62,197 nucleotides of DNA from CAYLYP01 sp964387795 (GCA_964387795.1 CAYLYP010000011.1:1-62197), one strand, 5' to 3'; shown: positions 25,379-34,564, numbered from the stretch's first letter. Made by a program: numbers and translations. The notes: generated by a model from the sequence alone, not told the origin.

Positions 25379-26587
25379 TCAGATAAACTTCAGGACAGAT
25401 TTCTTCACGGTTTCAATCACAATCCTGACATTATCATCGGAAAGGTCATAATAGACAGGCAAAGTAATTTCGCGGCTAAAATTGTCATAAGCAACAGGAT
25501 AGTCTTCAATGCGATATTCATTGTTTTTGTAGTAGCTTAATAATGGTAAAGGAATAAAATGCACATTCACACCCACCTGATTGGATGTAATTTCGTCAAT
25601 AATCTTATCCCTTATCCCTTCAGTGATATTTTTTACCCTTAGTAAAAAGACATGAAAAGAAGAAGATTTCTCATCGTTGATATAGGGAGGTATCTCAGCC
25701 CAATCGCATAAAGAAAAGGCATTCGAATAAGCATCAAAAATTTCCTTACGTCTTTTCAACATATCATCCCTGTATCTCTCAATTTCAACAAGTCCCATAG
25801 CAGCCTGGATATCCGTCATATTGCATTTATATCCCGGTTCAACAACATCATATCTCCACCCCCCTGTTTTGGTTTTTGCCAAAGCATCTTTTGTCTGGCC
25901 GTGAAGTGATTTCACACATAAGTATTTATAAATAGCATCATTGTCGAATGGGGCAGGCAGGTTTAAACAAATAGCGCCGCCCTCGGCAGTGGTAAGGTTT
26001 TTAACAGCATGAAAAGAAAACACAGTAATATCGGCGAGCTTTCCGGTAGCAATCCCATTAACAGAAGCACCAAAAGAATGCGCCGCATCCGAAAGCACCA
26101 ATATCCTTCCCAGATCAGCCTGTTCCTTTGTTTCAGCATTAAAAAGGGCTTTGGCTTCATCAGATTTGGCAATATCCATGATTGCAGGATAATTACAAGG
26201 CCAGCCTCCCAGGTCAACAGGCATTATAGCCTTTGTCCTTGAGGTAATAGCTTGTTTTATAAGGCGTTCATTAATGTTAAAATCTGTCCCCACATCAATC
26301 ATCACAGGTTTGGCCCCACAATGAACGACAACATTGGCAGTTGCACAATAAGTATAGGCAGGGATAATAACTTCATCCCCGGGCTTAATACCAAACCATT
26401 TCAGCATAAGTTCCATCCCCGCTGTAGCAGAGCTAACACATAAAGTAGCAGGATGACCACAAAAGGCAGTAATCTCTTTCTCGAACTTTTTAGTCCTCGG
26501 CCCTGTTGTAATCCATCCGGATTGCATGGCAGCACTAACTTCGTCAATGATTTTTTTATCAATACGGGGAGGTGAAAATGGAATCAT
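25379..26587 (-). CDS. DegT/DnrJ/EryC1/StrS nucleotide-sugar aminotransferase
   Basis: A PLP-dependent aminotransferase that makes amino sugars on nucleotide carriers. I favour the start MIPFSPPRID at 26587 (402 residues), the family's usual opening; upstream in-frame ATGs at 26620 and 26647 are possible. Motifs are SGWITTGPRTKKFE, GDEVIIPAYTYCATANVV, LVLSDAAHSFGA, and the PLP lysine in SFHAVKNLTTAEGG. Combined with the PglC-type transferase downstream, it suggests synthesis of an acetamido-amino-sugar glycan (PglE/PglC-like). The dehydratase and acetyltransferase needed are not in the window. Confidence 0.92.
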   Translation of the reverse strand: MIPFSPPRIDKKIIDEVSAAMQSGWITTGPRTKKFEKEITAFCGHPATLCVSSATAGMELMLKWFGIKPGDEVIIPAYTYCATANVVVHCGAKPVMIDVGTDFNINERLIKQAITSRTKAIMPVDLGGWPCNYPAIMDIAKSDEAKALFNAETKEQADLGRILVLSDAAHSFGASVNGIATGKLADITVFSFHAVKNLTTAEGGAICLNLPAPFDNDAIYKYLCVKSLHGQTKDALAKTKTGGWRYDVVEPGYKCNMTDIQAAMGLVEIERYRDDMLKRRKEIFDAYSNAFSLCDWAEIPPYINDEKSSSFHVFLLRVKNITEGIRDKIIDEITSNQVGVNVHFIPLPLLSYYKNNEYRIEDYPVAYDNFSREITLPVYYDLSDDNVRIVIETVKKSVLKFI

Positions 26588-26728
26588 AGGTTTTATAAAA
26601 TGATTTGCAAAATTAATCATTTTGGGGTTAAATGCTGAGTATAGCAATTAAGCAGTATCATTATTTTTTGTAAATACCTGGTTTTTTGAGCAAATACCCA
26701 ACATTGAAAAAAATGGGATAATATACTT

Positions 26729-26955
26729 AGGGTCTGCTGAAAAAGTCTTTAAGGCATCAGATGTGAGGCGACAAGGCGAAATTGTATACTAATACTATGA
26801 GCCGATGGCAACGAAACAGATGATGCCTTAAAGACTAACGCAAACAAGATGCAAACATATTAGCACCAAAGGAAATAAATCCATGCACTCATTATGATAA
26901 AATGACATTGTAAATGATATGCATCCTGCTTGTTAAGTGTTTTTCAGCAGACCCT
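26729..26955 (-). mobile_element. 227-bp MITE-like element, copy 2
   Basis: It has the same length and the same 16-bp termini as the copy at 24438-24664, in inverted orientation. It is flanked by ACTT on both sides (ending at 26728 and starting at 26956), consistent with a 4-bp target duplication. The internal hairpin arms AGTCTTTAAGGCATC and GATGCCTTAAAGACT are intact. The two copies differ mainly in the AT-rich left-central part. Confidence 0.88.
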
Positions 26956-27053
26956 ACTTATCAAGGACACTAAAAACAGTCAGTTTTTTAAATGTCCTCA
27001 TTATCTTACATCAAAGCCATATAATAAAAAAATGTATATCTAAATGTTAGCAC

Positions 27054-27084
27054 TTGATTTTTCAATAAATCTTTATAGCTTTGC
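27054..27084 (+). promoter_or_regulatory. Bacteroidota promoter of the arcC operon
   Basis: TTG at 27054-27056, 19 bases, then TAGCTTTGC at 27076-27084: a full match to the phylum consensus. The leader to the chosen start at 27220 is about 130 bases. Confidence 0.75.
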
Positions 27085-27219
27085 AACTCTATTCTTCAAA
27101 CATAATCAAACAATTTTTCGTCACTTATGTAAGTGATGGTGTCTTGAAAACCTTATAACACAAGAGATTTTCGACACATCATTACAGGGATGGATTTTTT
27201 AAAAAACGAGAACAAAAGT

Positions 27220-28161
27220 ATGAAAAAACTATGGGTAATTGCCTTTGGGGGCAATGCACTATTAAGAGGTGACCAGATAGGCACTATTGATGAGCAGGAG
27301 CAAAACGTTTACGAGACCTGCGAAAGACTTGTGCCACTCATTAAAGAAGGCCATAACCTTGTAATTGGACATGGAAATGGTCCACAGGTAGGTAATGTCT
27401 TACTCCAACATGAAGGAGGCAATAAGCTATTTGGTTTGCCAAAGATGCCTATTGACTTTTGTGTAGCTGAAACCCAAGGGTCAATTGGGTATATGATTGA
27501 GCAACAAATGCAAAATGTATTGCGCAAACACGGCATCAAAAGAAATATTGTTTGCCTTGTGACACAAGTCATTGTTGACAAGAATGATCCAGCCTTCCAG
27601 AATCCCACCAAACCGGTTGGGCCATTTTACCCCAAAGATGAGGCCGATAAACTGGCAGCAGAAAAGAGCTGGGTATTTAAAGAAGATCCTCGCCAGAGAG
27701 GCTGGAGAAGAGTTGTAGCATCACCAAGGCCACTTGAAGTGAACAACTGGGAAGTAGTAGAACGCCTTGCCCGCGAAGGCACCATTGTCATAACTGTTGG
27801 AGGGGGCGGCATTCCTGCTTACCGTGCTGATGATGAAAAACTTATTGGCATAGACGCAGTAATTGACAAAGATTTAGCATCAGCCAATTTAGCCGAAAAA
27901 ATCAAAGCAGATGATTTCTGTATCCTGACAGATGTTCCCAATGTATTTATTAATTTCCGCAAGCCAGATGAACAAAAGCTGGAAACTATAAGCGTTGAAA
28001 AGATAAAAGGCTTTCTGGATGCAGGTCATTTCACCGAAGGCAGTATGGCCCCAAAGGTAAGGGCATGTATTCAATTTGTTGAGAAAGGTGGCAAAGAAGC
28101 AATTATCACGGAAGCCACCCAGCTTGCCAATAGTAAGGCAGGCACCAGGATAGTTAAATAA
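27220..28161 (+). CDS. arcC: Carbamate kinase
   Basis: Transfers phosphate from carbamoyl phosphate to ADP, yielding ATP, ammonia and CO2. The start at 27220 gives 313 residues and the usual opening KKLWVIAFGGNALLRG; an in-frame ATG at 27190 would add 10 residues. Amino-acid-kinase motifs are VIGHGNGPQVGNVLLQHE, VASPRPLEVNNWEVVERL and ITVGGGGIPAYR, with FTEGSMAPKV near the C terminus. It forms a two-gene operon with an ornithine carbamoyltransferase starting 36 bases later, which together suggest catabolic use of citrulline or arginine. No arginine deiminase is in the window. Confidence 0.95.
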   Translation: MKKLWVIAFGGNALLRGDQIGTIDEQEQNVYETCERLVPLIKEGHNLVIGHGNGPQVGNVLLQHEGGNKLFGLPKMPIDFCVAETQGSIGYMIEQQMQNVLRKHGIKRNIVCLVTQVIVDKNDPAFQNPTKPVGPFYPKDEADKLAAEKSWVFKEDPRQRGWRRVVASPRPLEVNNWEVVERLAREGTIVITVGGGGIPAYRADDEKLIGIDAVIDKDLASANLAEKIKADDFCILTDVPNVFINFRKPDEQKLETISVEKIKGFLDAGHFTEGSMAPKVRACIQFVEKGGKEAIITEATQLANSKAGTRIVK

Positions 28162-28197
28162 CAACCGTATTCATAAACCATTAAAAAAATAATTCCT

Positions 28198-29199
28198 ATG
28201 GCATTCAATCTCAGAAACCGCAGTTTTTTGAAATTACTTGATTTCACCCCACAGGAGATTAAGTTCATGTTAGACCTTGCTGTTGACTTAAAAAAAGCCA
28301 AGTATTCAGGCACTGAGCAACAAAGGTTAAAAGGGAAGAATATCGCATTGATATTTGAGAAAGATTCGACCCGTACCCGTTGTGCTTTTGAAGTAGCAGC
28401 ACTTGACCAGGGAGCTCATGTTACATATTTAGGCCCTTCAGGCAGCCAGATAGGCAAGAAAGAATCGATGAAAGACACAGCCAGGGTTCTTGGCCGTATG
28501 TATGATGGCATCGAATATCGTGGTTATGGCCAGGCAATTGTTGAAGAGCTTGCTAAATATGCAGGTGTTCCTGTTTGGAATGGTCTGACAAATGAGTTCC
28601 ACCCAACACAGATCCTTGCCGATTTCCTTACCATGATGGAACATTGTGATAAGCCCCTTCATCAGATTTCATTCTGTTATTTAGGCGATGCCCGTAACAA
28701 TATGGGGAACTCATTAATGGTAGGAGCCGCAAAGATGGGAATGGATTTCCGTTCAGCCGCCCCAAAATCTGTACAACCATCAGAAGAACTTGTAGCACAA
28801 TGCCGTGAAATAGCAAAAGAAACAGGAGCAAAAATCACCATTACCGAGAATGTAGCCGAAGCAGTTAAAGGGGTTGATTTTCTTTATACAGATGTATGGG
28901 TTTCAATGGGCGAGCCTGAAAATGTATGGGAAGAGCGCATTAAACTACTTAAACCATATCAGGTAAATAAGGAAGTTGTAGCCCTTACAGGCAACCCAAA
29001 AGTTAAATTCCTTCATTGCCTTCCTGCATTCCATAACAGGGAGACAGTAATAGGCGAACAGATATTCCAGAAATATGGTCTTAATGGGATGGAAGTAACT
29101 GAAGATGTATTCGAGAGTGCCCATTCAGTAGTATTTGATGAAGCCGAAAACCGTATGCACACCATAAAAGCTGTTATGGTAGCTACCCTTGGTGCTTAA
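28198..29199 (+). CDS. Ornithine carbamoyltransferase (catabolic ArcB-like)
   Basis: 333 residues, the usual length. It interconverts citrulline and phosphate with ornithine and carbamoyl phosphate. Carbamoyl-phosphate site: STRTRCAFEV (about 57-66) and FHPTQILADF; ornithine site: DVWVSMGE and HCLPAFHN. The YLGPSGSQIGKKES loop resembles enterobacterial ArgF and catabolic ArcB more than the short anabolic type. Being in an operon behind carbamate kinase, it is best read as catabolic. It ends at a strong terminator. Confidence 0.93.
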   Translation: MAFNLRNRSFLKLLDFTPQEIKFMLDLAVDLKKAKYSGTEQQRLKGKNIALIFEKDSTRTRCAFEVAALDQGAHVTYLGPSGSQIGKKESMKDTARVLGRMYDGIEYRGYGQAIVEELAKYAGVPVWNGLTNEFHPTQILADFLTMMEHCDKPLHQISFCYLGDARNNMGNSLMVGAAKMGMDFRSAAPKSVQPSEELVAQCREIAKETGAKITITENVAEAVKGVDFLYTDVWVSMGEPENVWEERIKLLKPYQVNKEVVALTGNPKVKFLHCLPAFHNRETVIGEQIFQKYGLNGMEVTEDVFESAHSVVFDEAENRMHTIKAVMVATLGA

Positions 29200-29226
29200 T
29201 TATCAATTACAAACTGAGATTATCAG

Positions 29227-29265
29227 AAAAAAAAACGGCTGCTTTCAAGCAGCCGTTTTTTTTAT
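29227..29265. terminator. Bidirectional terminator
   Basis: The stem AACGGCTGCTT/AAGCAGCCGTT is flanked by A and T runs, between the convergent genes ending at 29199 and 29280. Confidence 0.9.
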
Positions 29266-29279
29266 TGTTTGAAGTAAAA

Positions 29280-29978
29280 TTAAAGGATTTTGCTTAATAC
29301 AGTGTAGCCCTGAGAACGTCCTTTTTCATCAAAAGTTTCAGTTTTTACGCTACCAATCCCTTTTGAAAAATATTCAACAGATTTTCCTTTAACCCTAATA
29401 GGAATACCCATTGTTTTAGTTTCCACATAAGTGTCATAAGTAATTTTATAGCATTCATAAGTTCCGGCAGGAACATTGATTGTTTCTTTTGATTCAACTT
29501 TGCGTGAAGTGATTTCAATAATCATATCCATAAAACCGATACCATTGTTCATCACTGTCATTTTCATCCTAGCATCAGGTAAAGTACTACCAACAACCAA
29601 AGCATTGGGCAATTCCATATCAGAGCCTTCAATAACAACATCCATTCCTTCAAAACCTGCCATGCTCTGAGGATTAATCATTGATTTCATATCTATCATA
29701 ATGGTAGTTCCATTACATTTGATTGAGTATTCGCTCTCGTTAACCAATTTGCCTTTCTGGTCCATTGCCCGGCTCATCATTGTAGCAACAACAAATCCAT
29801 CTACATTGTCAATTTTTTTCACAATAGTTTCATTGCTTCCGGTAAGCTTGTCCTTGGCGCTAAAACTTTGATATTGCATCCCTTTATTCAGTTGAAAAGG
29901 CATGTAATAATCACAGTTTTGACCCATTACAGATATAGAGCCAATGATGACCAACAGAAATAATGCTATTTTTTTCAT
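29280..29978 (-). CDS. Secreted protein of unknown function, TapB/DUF3108-like
   Basis: A 232-residue protein with a clear Sec signal peptide (MKKIALFLLVIIGSISVMGQ, cleavage after MGQ). The mature chain is beta-rich: a start YYMPFQLNKGMQYQS, a middle SDMELPNALVVGSTLPDA, and NVPAGTYECYKITYDT followed by a strand-rich end with TVLSKIL. This resembles Bacteroidota proteins labelled TapB family or DUF3108, beta-barrel-like periplasmic proteins of uncertain role. The name is tentative. It is monocistronic. Confidence 0.72.
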   Translation of the reverse strand: MKKIALFLLVIIGSISVMGQNCDYYMPFQLNKGMQYQSFSAKDKLTGSNETIVKKIDNVDGFVVATMMSRAMDQKGKLVNESEYSIKCNGTTIMIDMKSMINPQSMAGFEGMDVVIEGSDMELPNALVVGSTLPDARMKMTVMNNGIGFMDMIIEITSRKVESKETINVPAGTYECYKITYDTYVETKTMGIPIRVKGKSVEYFSKGIGSVKTETFDEKGRSQGYTVLSKIL

Positions 29979-30056
29979 ATTTTAAAACTTTAGTTGATTA
30001 TTAATTCATCGAAAATGGTTCCATCAAAGGTAAAATATTTTCATTAAAAAATTGTT

Positions 30057-30064
30057 TATCTTTG
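30057..30064 (+). promoter_or_regulatory. -7 promoter element of the YjbQ gene
   Basis: TATCTTTG, 35 bases before the ATG at 30099; the -33 region is weak. Confidence 0.55.
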
Positions 30065-30098
30065 ACAAGACCGTTTTTTACAATAAAAAAACCATGTT

Positions 30099-30509
30099 AT
30101 GATTGAACAATCAGAATTAGTACTTCCCCCAATGCCAAAAGGCTTCCATCTTATCACAGATAAAATATTAGCTAATATTGGGAAACTTCCCGAAACAGGG
30201 ATAATAAATATATTTCTGCACCACACTTCAGCCGGCCTGGTTATTAGTGAAAACGCTGACCCTACGGTTAGAAAAGATCTTAATACAATATTTGACGACC
30301 TGGCACCAGAGAACTGTCCTGAATATACGCATACCCTGGAGGGGGCCGATGATATGCCAGCCCACATCAAATCTGCGCTTACAGGTGTTTCTGTTACTAT
30401 TCCAATTTTACATTCAAAACTTAAATTAGGGACATGGCAGGGAATATATCTTTGTGAATTCCGCAATCTGGGCGGCCCAAGAAAAATGACAATAAGCATT
30501 TTCTCTTAA
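30099..30509 (+). CDS. YjbQ/UPF0047 family protein
   Basis: A 136-residue single-domain protein of the YjbQ family, with NIFLHHTSAGLVISENADP (about 39-57), DLNTIFDDLAP, EGADDMPAHIKSALTGVS and LGTWQGIYLCEFR. The conserved His residues form a metal-like site. The family is called secondary thiamine-phosphate synthase because it can replace ThiE when overproduced, but its native role is unsettled. It stands alone between a secreted-protein gene and the copper ATPase. Confidence 0.93.
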   Translation: MIEQSELVLPPMPKGFHLITDKILANIGKLPETGIINIFLHHTSAGLVISENADPTVRKDLNTIFDDLAPENCPEYTHTLEGADDMPAHIKSALTGVSVTIPILHSKLKLGTWQGIYLCEFRNLGGPRKMTISIFS

Positions 30510-30735
30510 GCCTGTTTGAATAAACCTAACAATATATAATACACATTTTAGGGTGAAATTGTTATTTAATTGATTCCCGATTAATTGAATAAGTTTTTTA
30601 ATCGTGGCATACATACGAAGTCATTTCTTGACGAAAATGCACTAATAATTGAGATTATCAAAAGAATAAAAATCTAAAAAGTAGTATTTATTATAGCATA
30701 AAAGAACACGGCCAAATCTTTATTTAGAATTATTC

Positions 30736-30766
30736 TTGATAATAAGAGTAATTTGAAGTAAATTTG
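30736..30766 (+). promoter_or_regulatory. Bacteroidota promoter of the copper ATPase gene
   Basis: TTG at 30736-30738, 20 bases, then TAAATTTG at 30759-30766. The predicted start is about 22 bases before the ATG at 30796. No obvious copper-responsive operator was found. Confidence 0.65.
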
Positions 30767-30795
30767 TAAAGAAAAAAAACAAATCAACAAAGGCC

Positions 30796-32919
30796 ATGTC
30801 GGACACAATATATAAGACCTACGAGCTGAAAGTCACCGGGATGAGTTGCACCAATTGTGCATTGGGGATCAAAAAAGCTCTTGAGAAGGATGGTTTTCTG
30901 AATGTGGAAACAAATTTTGCATCAGATGATGTAAAATTTGATGCTGTAAAAGAAGATTTGTTACCACTTGCAGTAAAGAAAATTGAATCATTAGGATACA
31001 AAGTACATATTGAATCAAACAAGCAAGATGGGGATAAAAGGACTTTTTTCGATATTGAAAAGAAGTTTTATATAAGCCTGATATTTACAATCCCGCTCAT
31101 CCTTTCAATGTTTGTGCCCATACCATTGCTTCATGAAGCCTGGTTTCAGCTAATACTAACAATACCTGTATTTATCATAGGGAGCCTTCATTTTGGGAGG
31201 AGTGCAGTGATGTCATTAAAATCGGGCGTAAGCAACATGGATGTGCTCATCACCCTGGGAAGTTCTGCTGCGTTTGTTTATAGCCTGATAGGGACTATCA
31301 GCAGGATGGGGCATTCATATATGTTTTATGAAACAACAGCAAGCATTATCACCATTGTATTATTGGGCAACCTCCTTGAACACCGTTCTGTAAAAAGGAC
31401 TACCAATGCCATTGATGAGTTAACAAGGCTTCAAAAGAAAAAAGCCCGCAGGATAAAAATGAACCTGATGAATATGCAGGAGGTGATAGAAGAAGTAGAA
31501 ACCTCAAAGCTTTCAAAAGGAGACAGGTTACTTGTTAACACAGGAGACCAGATCCCGATTGACGGCCAGATTATTTGGGGGACAGCAAACATTGATGAAT
31601 CAATGATTTCGGGTGAAAGCATCCCTGTTGATAAATTATCTGGCGATGCAGTTGTTGGAGGGACAACATTGATCCATGGCACAATAAAAATAAAAGTAAC
31701 AGCAACAGGCAAAGACACTGTATTAAGCCAGATCATCGAAATGGTAAAGAAAGCCCAGCAGGATAAGCCCAGGCTACAAAACCTTGCTGATAAGATCAGC
31801 ACCTATTTTGTACCAATTGTTGTAGGGCTTTCACTCATAACACTGACCCTGAGCCTGTGGGTATTTAATATCCCTTTTCAGGATTCATTGATGAGGGCTA
31901 TTGCCGTGCTGGTCATAGCCTGCCCCTGTGCCTTAGGGTTAGCAATTCCAACAGCCGTTGTTGTTGGATTGGGAAAATCAGCCAAATCGGGAATACTGTT
32001 AAAAGGGGGAAGCGCATTTGATAAAATCAGTCAGATAGAAAAAATTGTATTTGACAAGACAGGAACCCTAACAAATGGAAATTTCAAAATAAAAAACATC
32101 AGCTCTTTTATTGAAAATGAAGAACACCTTAGTTCTGTTGTATTCAGCCTCGAAAAACACAGCTCACATCCCATTGCAAAATCATTAACAGACGAATTAA
32201 AAGATTCCATACCTATTGAACTCAAACACATTGAAGAACAAAAGGGACTGGGTATTGAGGGCAAGGATGCTGAAGAAAATGTTTATAAAGCAGGCTCATA
32301 TAATATTGCCCGCCATCTCACTGATGATGCAAACCATAATTTATATATAATAAAAAATGATCAACTTATTGGCTGGATAGATATTGAAGACGAGATAAAG
32401 CCTGAGGCCAAACAAACCATTGCCTGGCTAAAATCAAAAGGCATAGAGACTATTTTACTGAGTGGAGATAAAGAATATCGTTGTCAGGAGTTGGCATCCC
32501 GTTTAGAAATTGATACTGTATATTCGGAGAAACTTCCACATCAAAAGTTGGAAATCATAGAGTCATTAAGCAAAGACAAAAAAGTGGCAATGGTTGGAGA
32601 TGGTATTAATGACTCGCCTGCCCTTGCAAAAGCTTTCCTTGGTATATCAATGAGCAATGCTACCCAGGTAGCAGTAAATTCAGCCGAACTCATTCTTCTA
32701 AAGGGCAATCTGGCATTATTGCAAAAAGCTTTCCTAATAGCAAAGCACACCCAATCAACAATAAAACAAAACCTTTTCTGGGCCTTTTTTTATAATATAA
32801 TGGCAATCCCTTTAGCAATGACAGGCTACTTAAGCCCAATGGTAGCAGCATTTACAATGGCATTCTCTGATCTTGTTGTAGTATTTAACAGTCTTAGATT
32901 AAAAATCAGGAAGATTTAG
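30796..32919 (+). CDS. copA: Copper-exporting P1B-type ATPase
   Basis: A 707-residue heavy-metal pump that exports Cu(I) from the cytoplasm. One N-terminal HMA domain carries GMSCTNC (Cys18, Cys21). Eight membrane helices follow, with the intramembrane CPC at about 376-378 in IACPCALGLAIP, typical of Cu(I). The phosphorylated Asp is near 420 in FDKTGTLTNG, the TGES-like actuator motif is SGESIPVDK, the nucleotide site is EKHSSHPIAK, and the hinge is VGDGINDSPALA. It is somewhat shorter than two-HMA CopA proteins. No chaperone or copper regulator is adjacent. Confidence 0.95.
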   Translation: MSDTIYKTYELKVTGMSCTNCALGIKKALEKDGFLNVETNFASDDVKFDAVKEDLLPLAVKKIESLGYKVHIESNKQDGDKRTFFDIEKKFYISLIFTIPLILSMFVPIPLLHEAWFQLILTIPVFIIGSLHFGRSAVMSLKSGVSNMDVLITLGSSAAFVYSLIGTISRMGHSYMFYETTASIITIVLLGNLLEHRSVKRTTNAIDELTRLQKKKARRIKMNLMNMQEVIEEVETSKLSKGDRLLVNTGDQIPIDGQIIWGTANIDESMISGESIPVDKLSGDAVVGGTTLIHGTIKIKVTATGKDTVLSQIIEMVKKAQQDKPRLQNLADKISTYFVPIVVGLSLITLTLSLWVFNIPFQDSLMRAIAVLVIACPCALGLAIPTAVVVGLGKSAKSGILLKGGSAFDKISQIEKIVFDKTGTLTNGNFKIKNISSFIENEEHLSSVVFSLEKHSSHPIAKSLTDELKDSIPIELKHIEEQKGLGIEGKDAEENVYKAGSYNIARHLTDDANHNLYIIKNDQLIGWIDIEDEIKPEAKQTIAWLKSKGIETILLSGDKEYRCQELASRLEIDTVYSEKLPHQKLEIIESLSKDKKVAMVGDGINDSPALAKAFLGISMSNATQVAVNSAELILLKGNLALLQKAFLIAKHTQSTIKQNLFWAFFYNIMAIPLAMTGYLSPMVAAFTMAFSDLVVVFNSLRLKIRKI

Positions 32920-32943
32920 GATTTTTGTTTGAAAATAAGATTC

Positions 32944-32992
32944 GTAAAGCCCAAACATGTTTTTATCATGTTTGGGCTTTACGTTTTTTATA
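32944..32992 (+). terminator. Terminator of the copper ATPase gene
   Basis: A 16-bp perfect stem GTAAAGCCCAAACATG/CATGTTTGGGCTTTAC is followed by GTTTTTTAT. Confidence 0.9.
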
Positions 32993-33035
32993 AAAACCTT
33001 GACCAGCTTACAAATAAGGTAATTTTATATTGCTT

Positions 33036-33061
33036 TTTATCAGGTAATTATACCTGATAAA
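33036..33061. promoter_or_regulatory. Perfect 11-bp inverted repeat, possible operator
   Basis: The arms TTTATCAGGTA and TACCTGATAAA are separated by ATTA, about 215 bases before the TPR gene. A half-site-like ATCAGGTTA recurs near 33095. It is not followed by a T run and the converging strand has no gene, so an operator is likelier than a terminator. The rest of 32993-33276 shows nothing clear. Confidence 0.45.
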
Positions 33062-33276
33062 CTCCGTTTTTTCCGTAGAAATCAACCCCAAAATCAGGTT
33101 ATTTCACCCATTTACAGATAGTTACATTTTGTCATAATTTTACTTGCGAAACAGCTTATTATATATGTTCTTTTTACCATTCTATCTCTTTTCTGCAAAT
33201 TTTTCTGACAAATAAGCGTTTTCACCCCTGTTAAATCAAGGGATTTAAAAAAAAGTATCCACTAATAAAAAAGATA

Positions 33277-34119
33277 ATGAAGAAAGCATTTCTACCCTTA
33301 TTCCTCATCTTGCTCTCTTTCAGTCTAAATGCACAGGAAATTCCTGAGCGCATTGTCCGTCTTGCATGTGATTATGCAGACGATTATGATTTCAAAAAAA
33401 ATCCTTCCCTTATTGAAGAGGCTTTTCAGAAAACAATCAACCAATCCATTGAGGATTATATGAACGACCCATTCACAGATAAGTCCGGTCTCTTTGCAAG
33501 CCCGGAAGGTCTTGACTCGCTAAGGACAATAGCCAGTGAAAAACTCATGTTGACTTGCCCCAGGCTAAGATATGCTTCAATATCACATAAGCAAAAAAAA
33601 TATTACACAGAAAGCCCCATCCTTGAAGCCAACAAAGCCTATGAAAAAGCAGAACTGATGTTTGTCCATAGAGATTTCAAAGGTGCCATAAAAGAGTACA
33701 ACAAAGCAATAAAGTCAGACCCCTCCTTTGTTATGGCACACGACAAACTAAGCCTTTGTTACCTATATAACCAGGACTATAAAAAAGCAGCACAGGCATC
33801 AGTTAAATCCCTTGAAATATTTAAGGAAGGTTTTAAAGCACTCCTTAACGCAGGTGATGCTTATTATGGTTTACAAAATGCAGGGGAATCGAATAAGTAT
33901 TATTCGATACTAACCCAATTATATCCTGAAGAAGCCGAAGGTTATTTTGGTCTTGCCAAAGTGGCAGCAGCCACTTCCGATTGGGAGGTTGCTTTCAACA
34001 ATGCATCAAAAGCCCATGGTATTTTTCAGAAAAAAGGAAATCCAATGTTTAGGGAATCACAAAGTTTGCTTGATTATATTGCAAGAGAAAAAACCGCAAA
34101 TCCCCTTGTAAGAGATTAA
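33277..34119 (+). CDS. Secreted TPR-repeat protein
   Basis: A 280-residue exported protein with a Sec signal peptide (MKKAFLPLFLILLSFSLNAQ). The N-terminal part (about 21-105) is an uncharacterised helical region. Residues about 115-260 carry three or four TPR units: AYEKAELMFVHRDFKGAIKE, a second at DKLSLCYLYNQDYKKAAQAS, a third with AGDAYYGLQNAGESNKYYS, and a partial fourth. It probably serves as a protein-interaction scaffold in the periplasm; no specific partner is suggested by the neighbours. A terminator follows. Confidence 0.85.
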   Translation: MKKAFLPLFLILLSFSLNAQEIPERIVRLACDYADDYDFKKNPSLIEEAFQKTINQSIEDYMNDPFTDKSGLFASPEGLDSLRTIASEKLMLTCPRLRYASISHKQKKYYTESPILEANKAYEKAELMFVHRDFKGAIKEYNKAIKSDPSFVMAHDKLSLCYLYNQDYKKAAQASVKSLEIFKEGFKALLNAGDAYYGLQNAGESNKYYSILTQLYPEEAEGYFGLAKVAAATSDWEVAFNNASKAHGIFQKKGNPMFRESQSLLDYIAREKTANPLVRD

Positions 34120-34177
34120 AGAGAATCTCATTCAGGCAAATAAAAATTTCCTTTTCTGCTCCTCTTCTTCATTTTTC

Positions 34178-34207
34178 AAGCCGGGAATTATATTTCCGGC
34201 TTTTTTG
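34178..34207 (+). terminator. Terminator of the TPR gene
   Basis: The stem AAGCCGG/CCGGCTT has an AT-rich loop and is followed by TTTTTT. Confidence 0.8.
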
Positions 34208-34260
34208 TTGGCCTTCAAATGAAAAACCAACATATAATCAAGATAAAAACCTGTTTGGAA

Positions 34261-34470
34261 CCATCAAAAAAAACCACAATAAGCAGGATTTATATCAATT
34301 AAAATACAAAATCACAATATTTTTTGCATGGATTGGTTTTCGCCATCTGTATATTGTTTTGTTTAAAAATAAAGCAATATATCCTTCCATGACATTGGCT
34401 AAAAATATAAATATTCAATTTCATTTTATTGCCTTGAATATGAAATCATAAGGGCTTTTTCAGCAAGCCC
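34261..34470 (+). mobile_element. Decayed copy of the 227-bp MITE-like element
   Basis: About 210 bases align end to end, imperfectly, with the copies at 24438 and 26729. The left part has AAGCAGGATTTATATCAATT against AAGCAGGATATACATCTATT, and the middle has TTGCATGGATT. The right part has ATTCAATTTCATTTTATTGC against ATACAATTTCGCCTTGTCGC, ending CTTTTTCAGCAAGCCC against CTTTTTCAGCAGACCC. The left terminus is eroded. It shares the orientation of copy 1. Confidence 0.7.
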
Positions 34471-34564
34471 AAAAAAGGGGAAAAACAATGTGTCATTAAT
34501 ATATAAATCTGATATTCTGCATAATAATAAAGAATAAAATTATTTAGTCAGGCATAGACACAAA

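Noticed and set aside
30056..30499. A 147-codon open frame on the minus strand
   Set aside because: Antisense to the complete YjbQ gene, which has a proper promoter.
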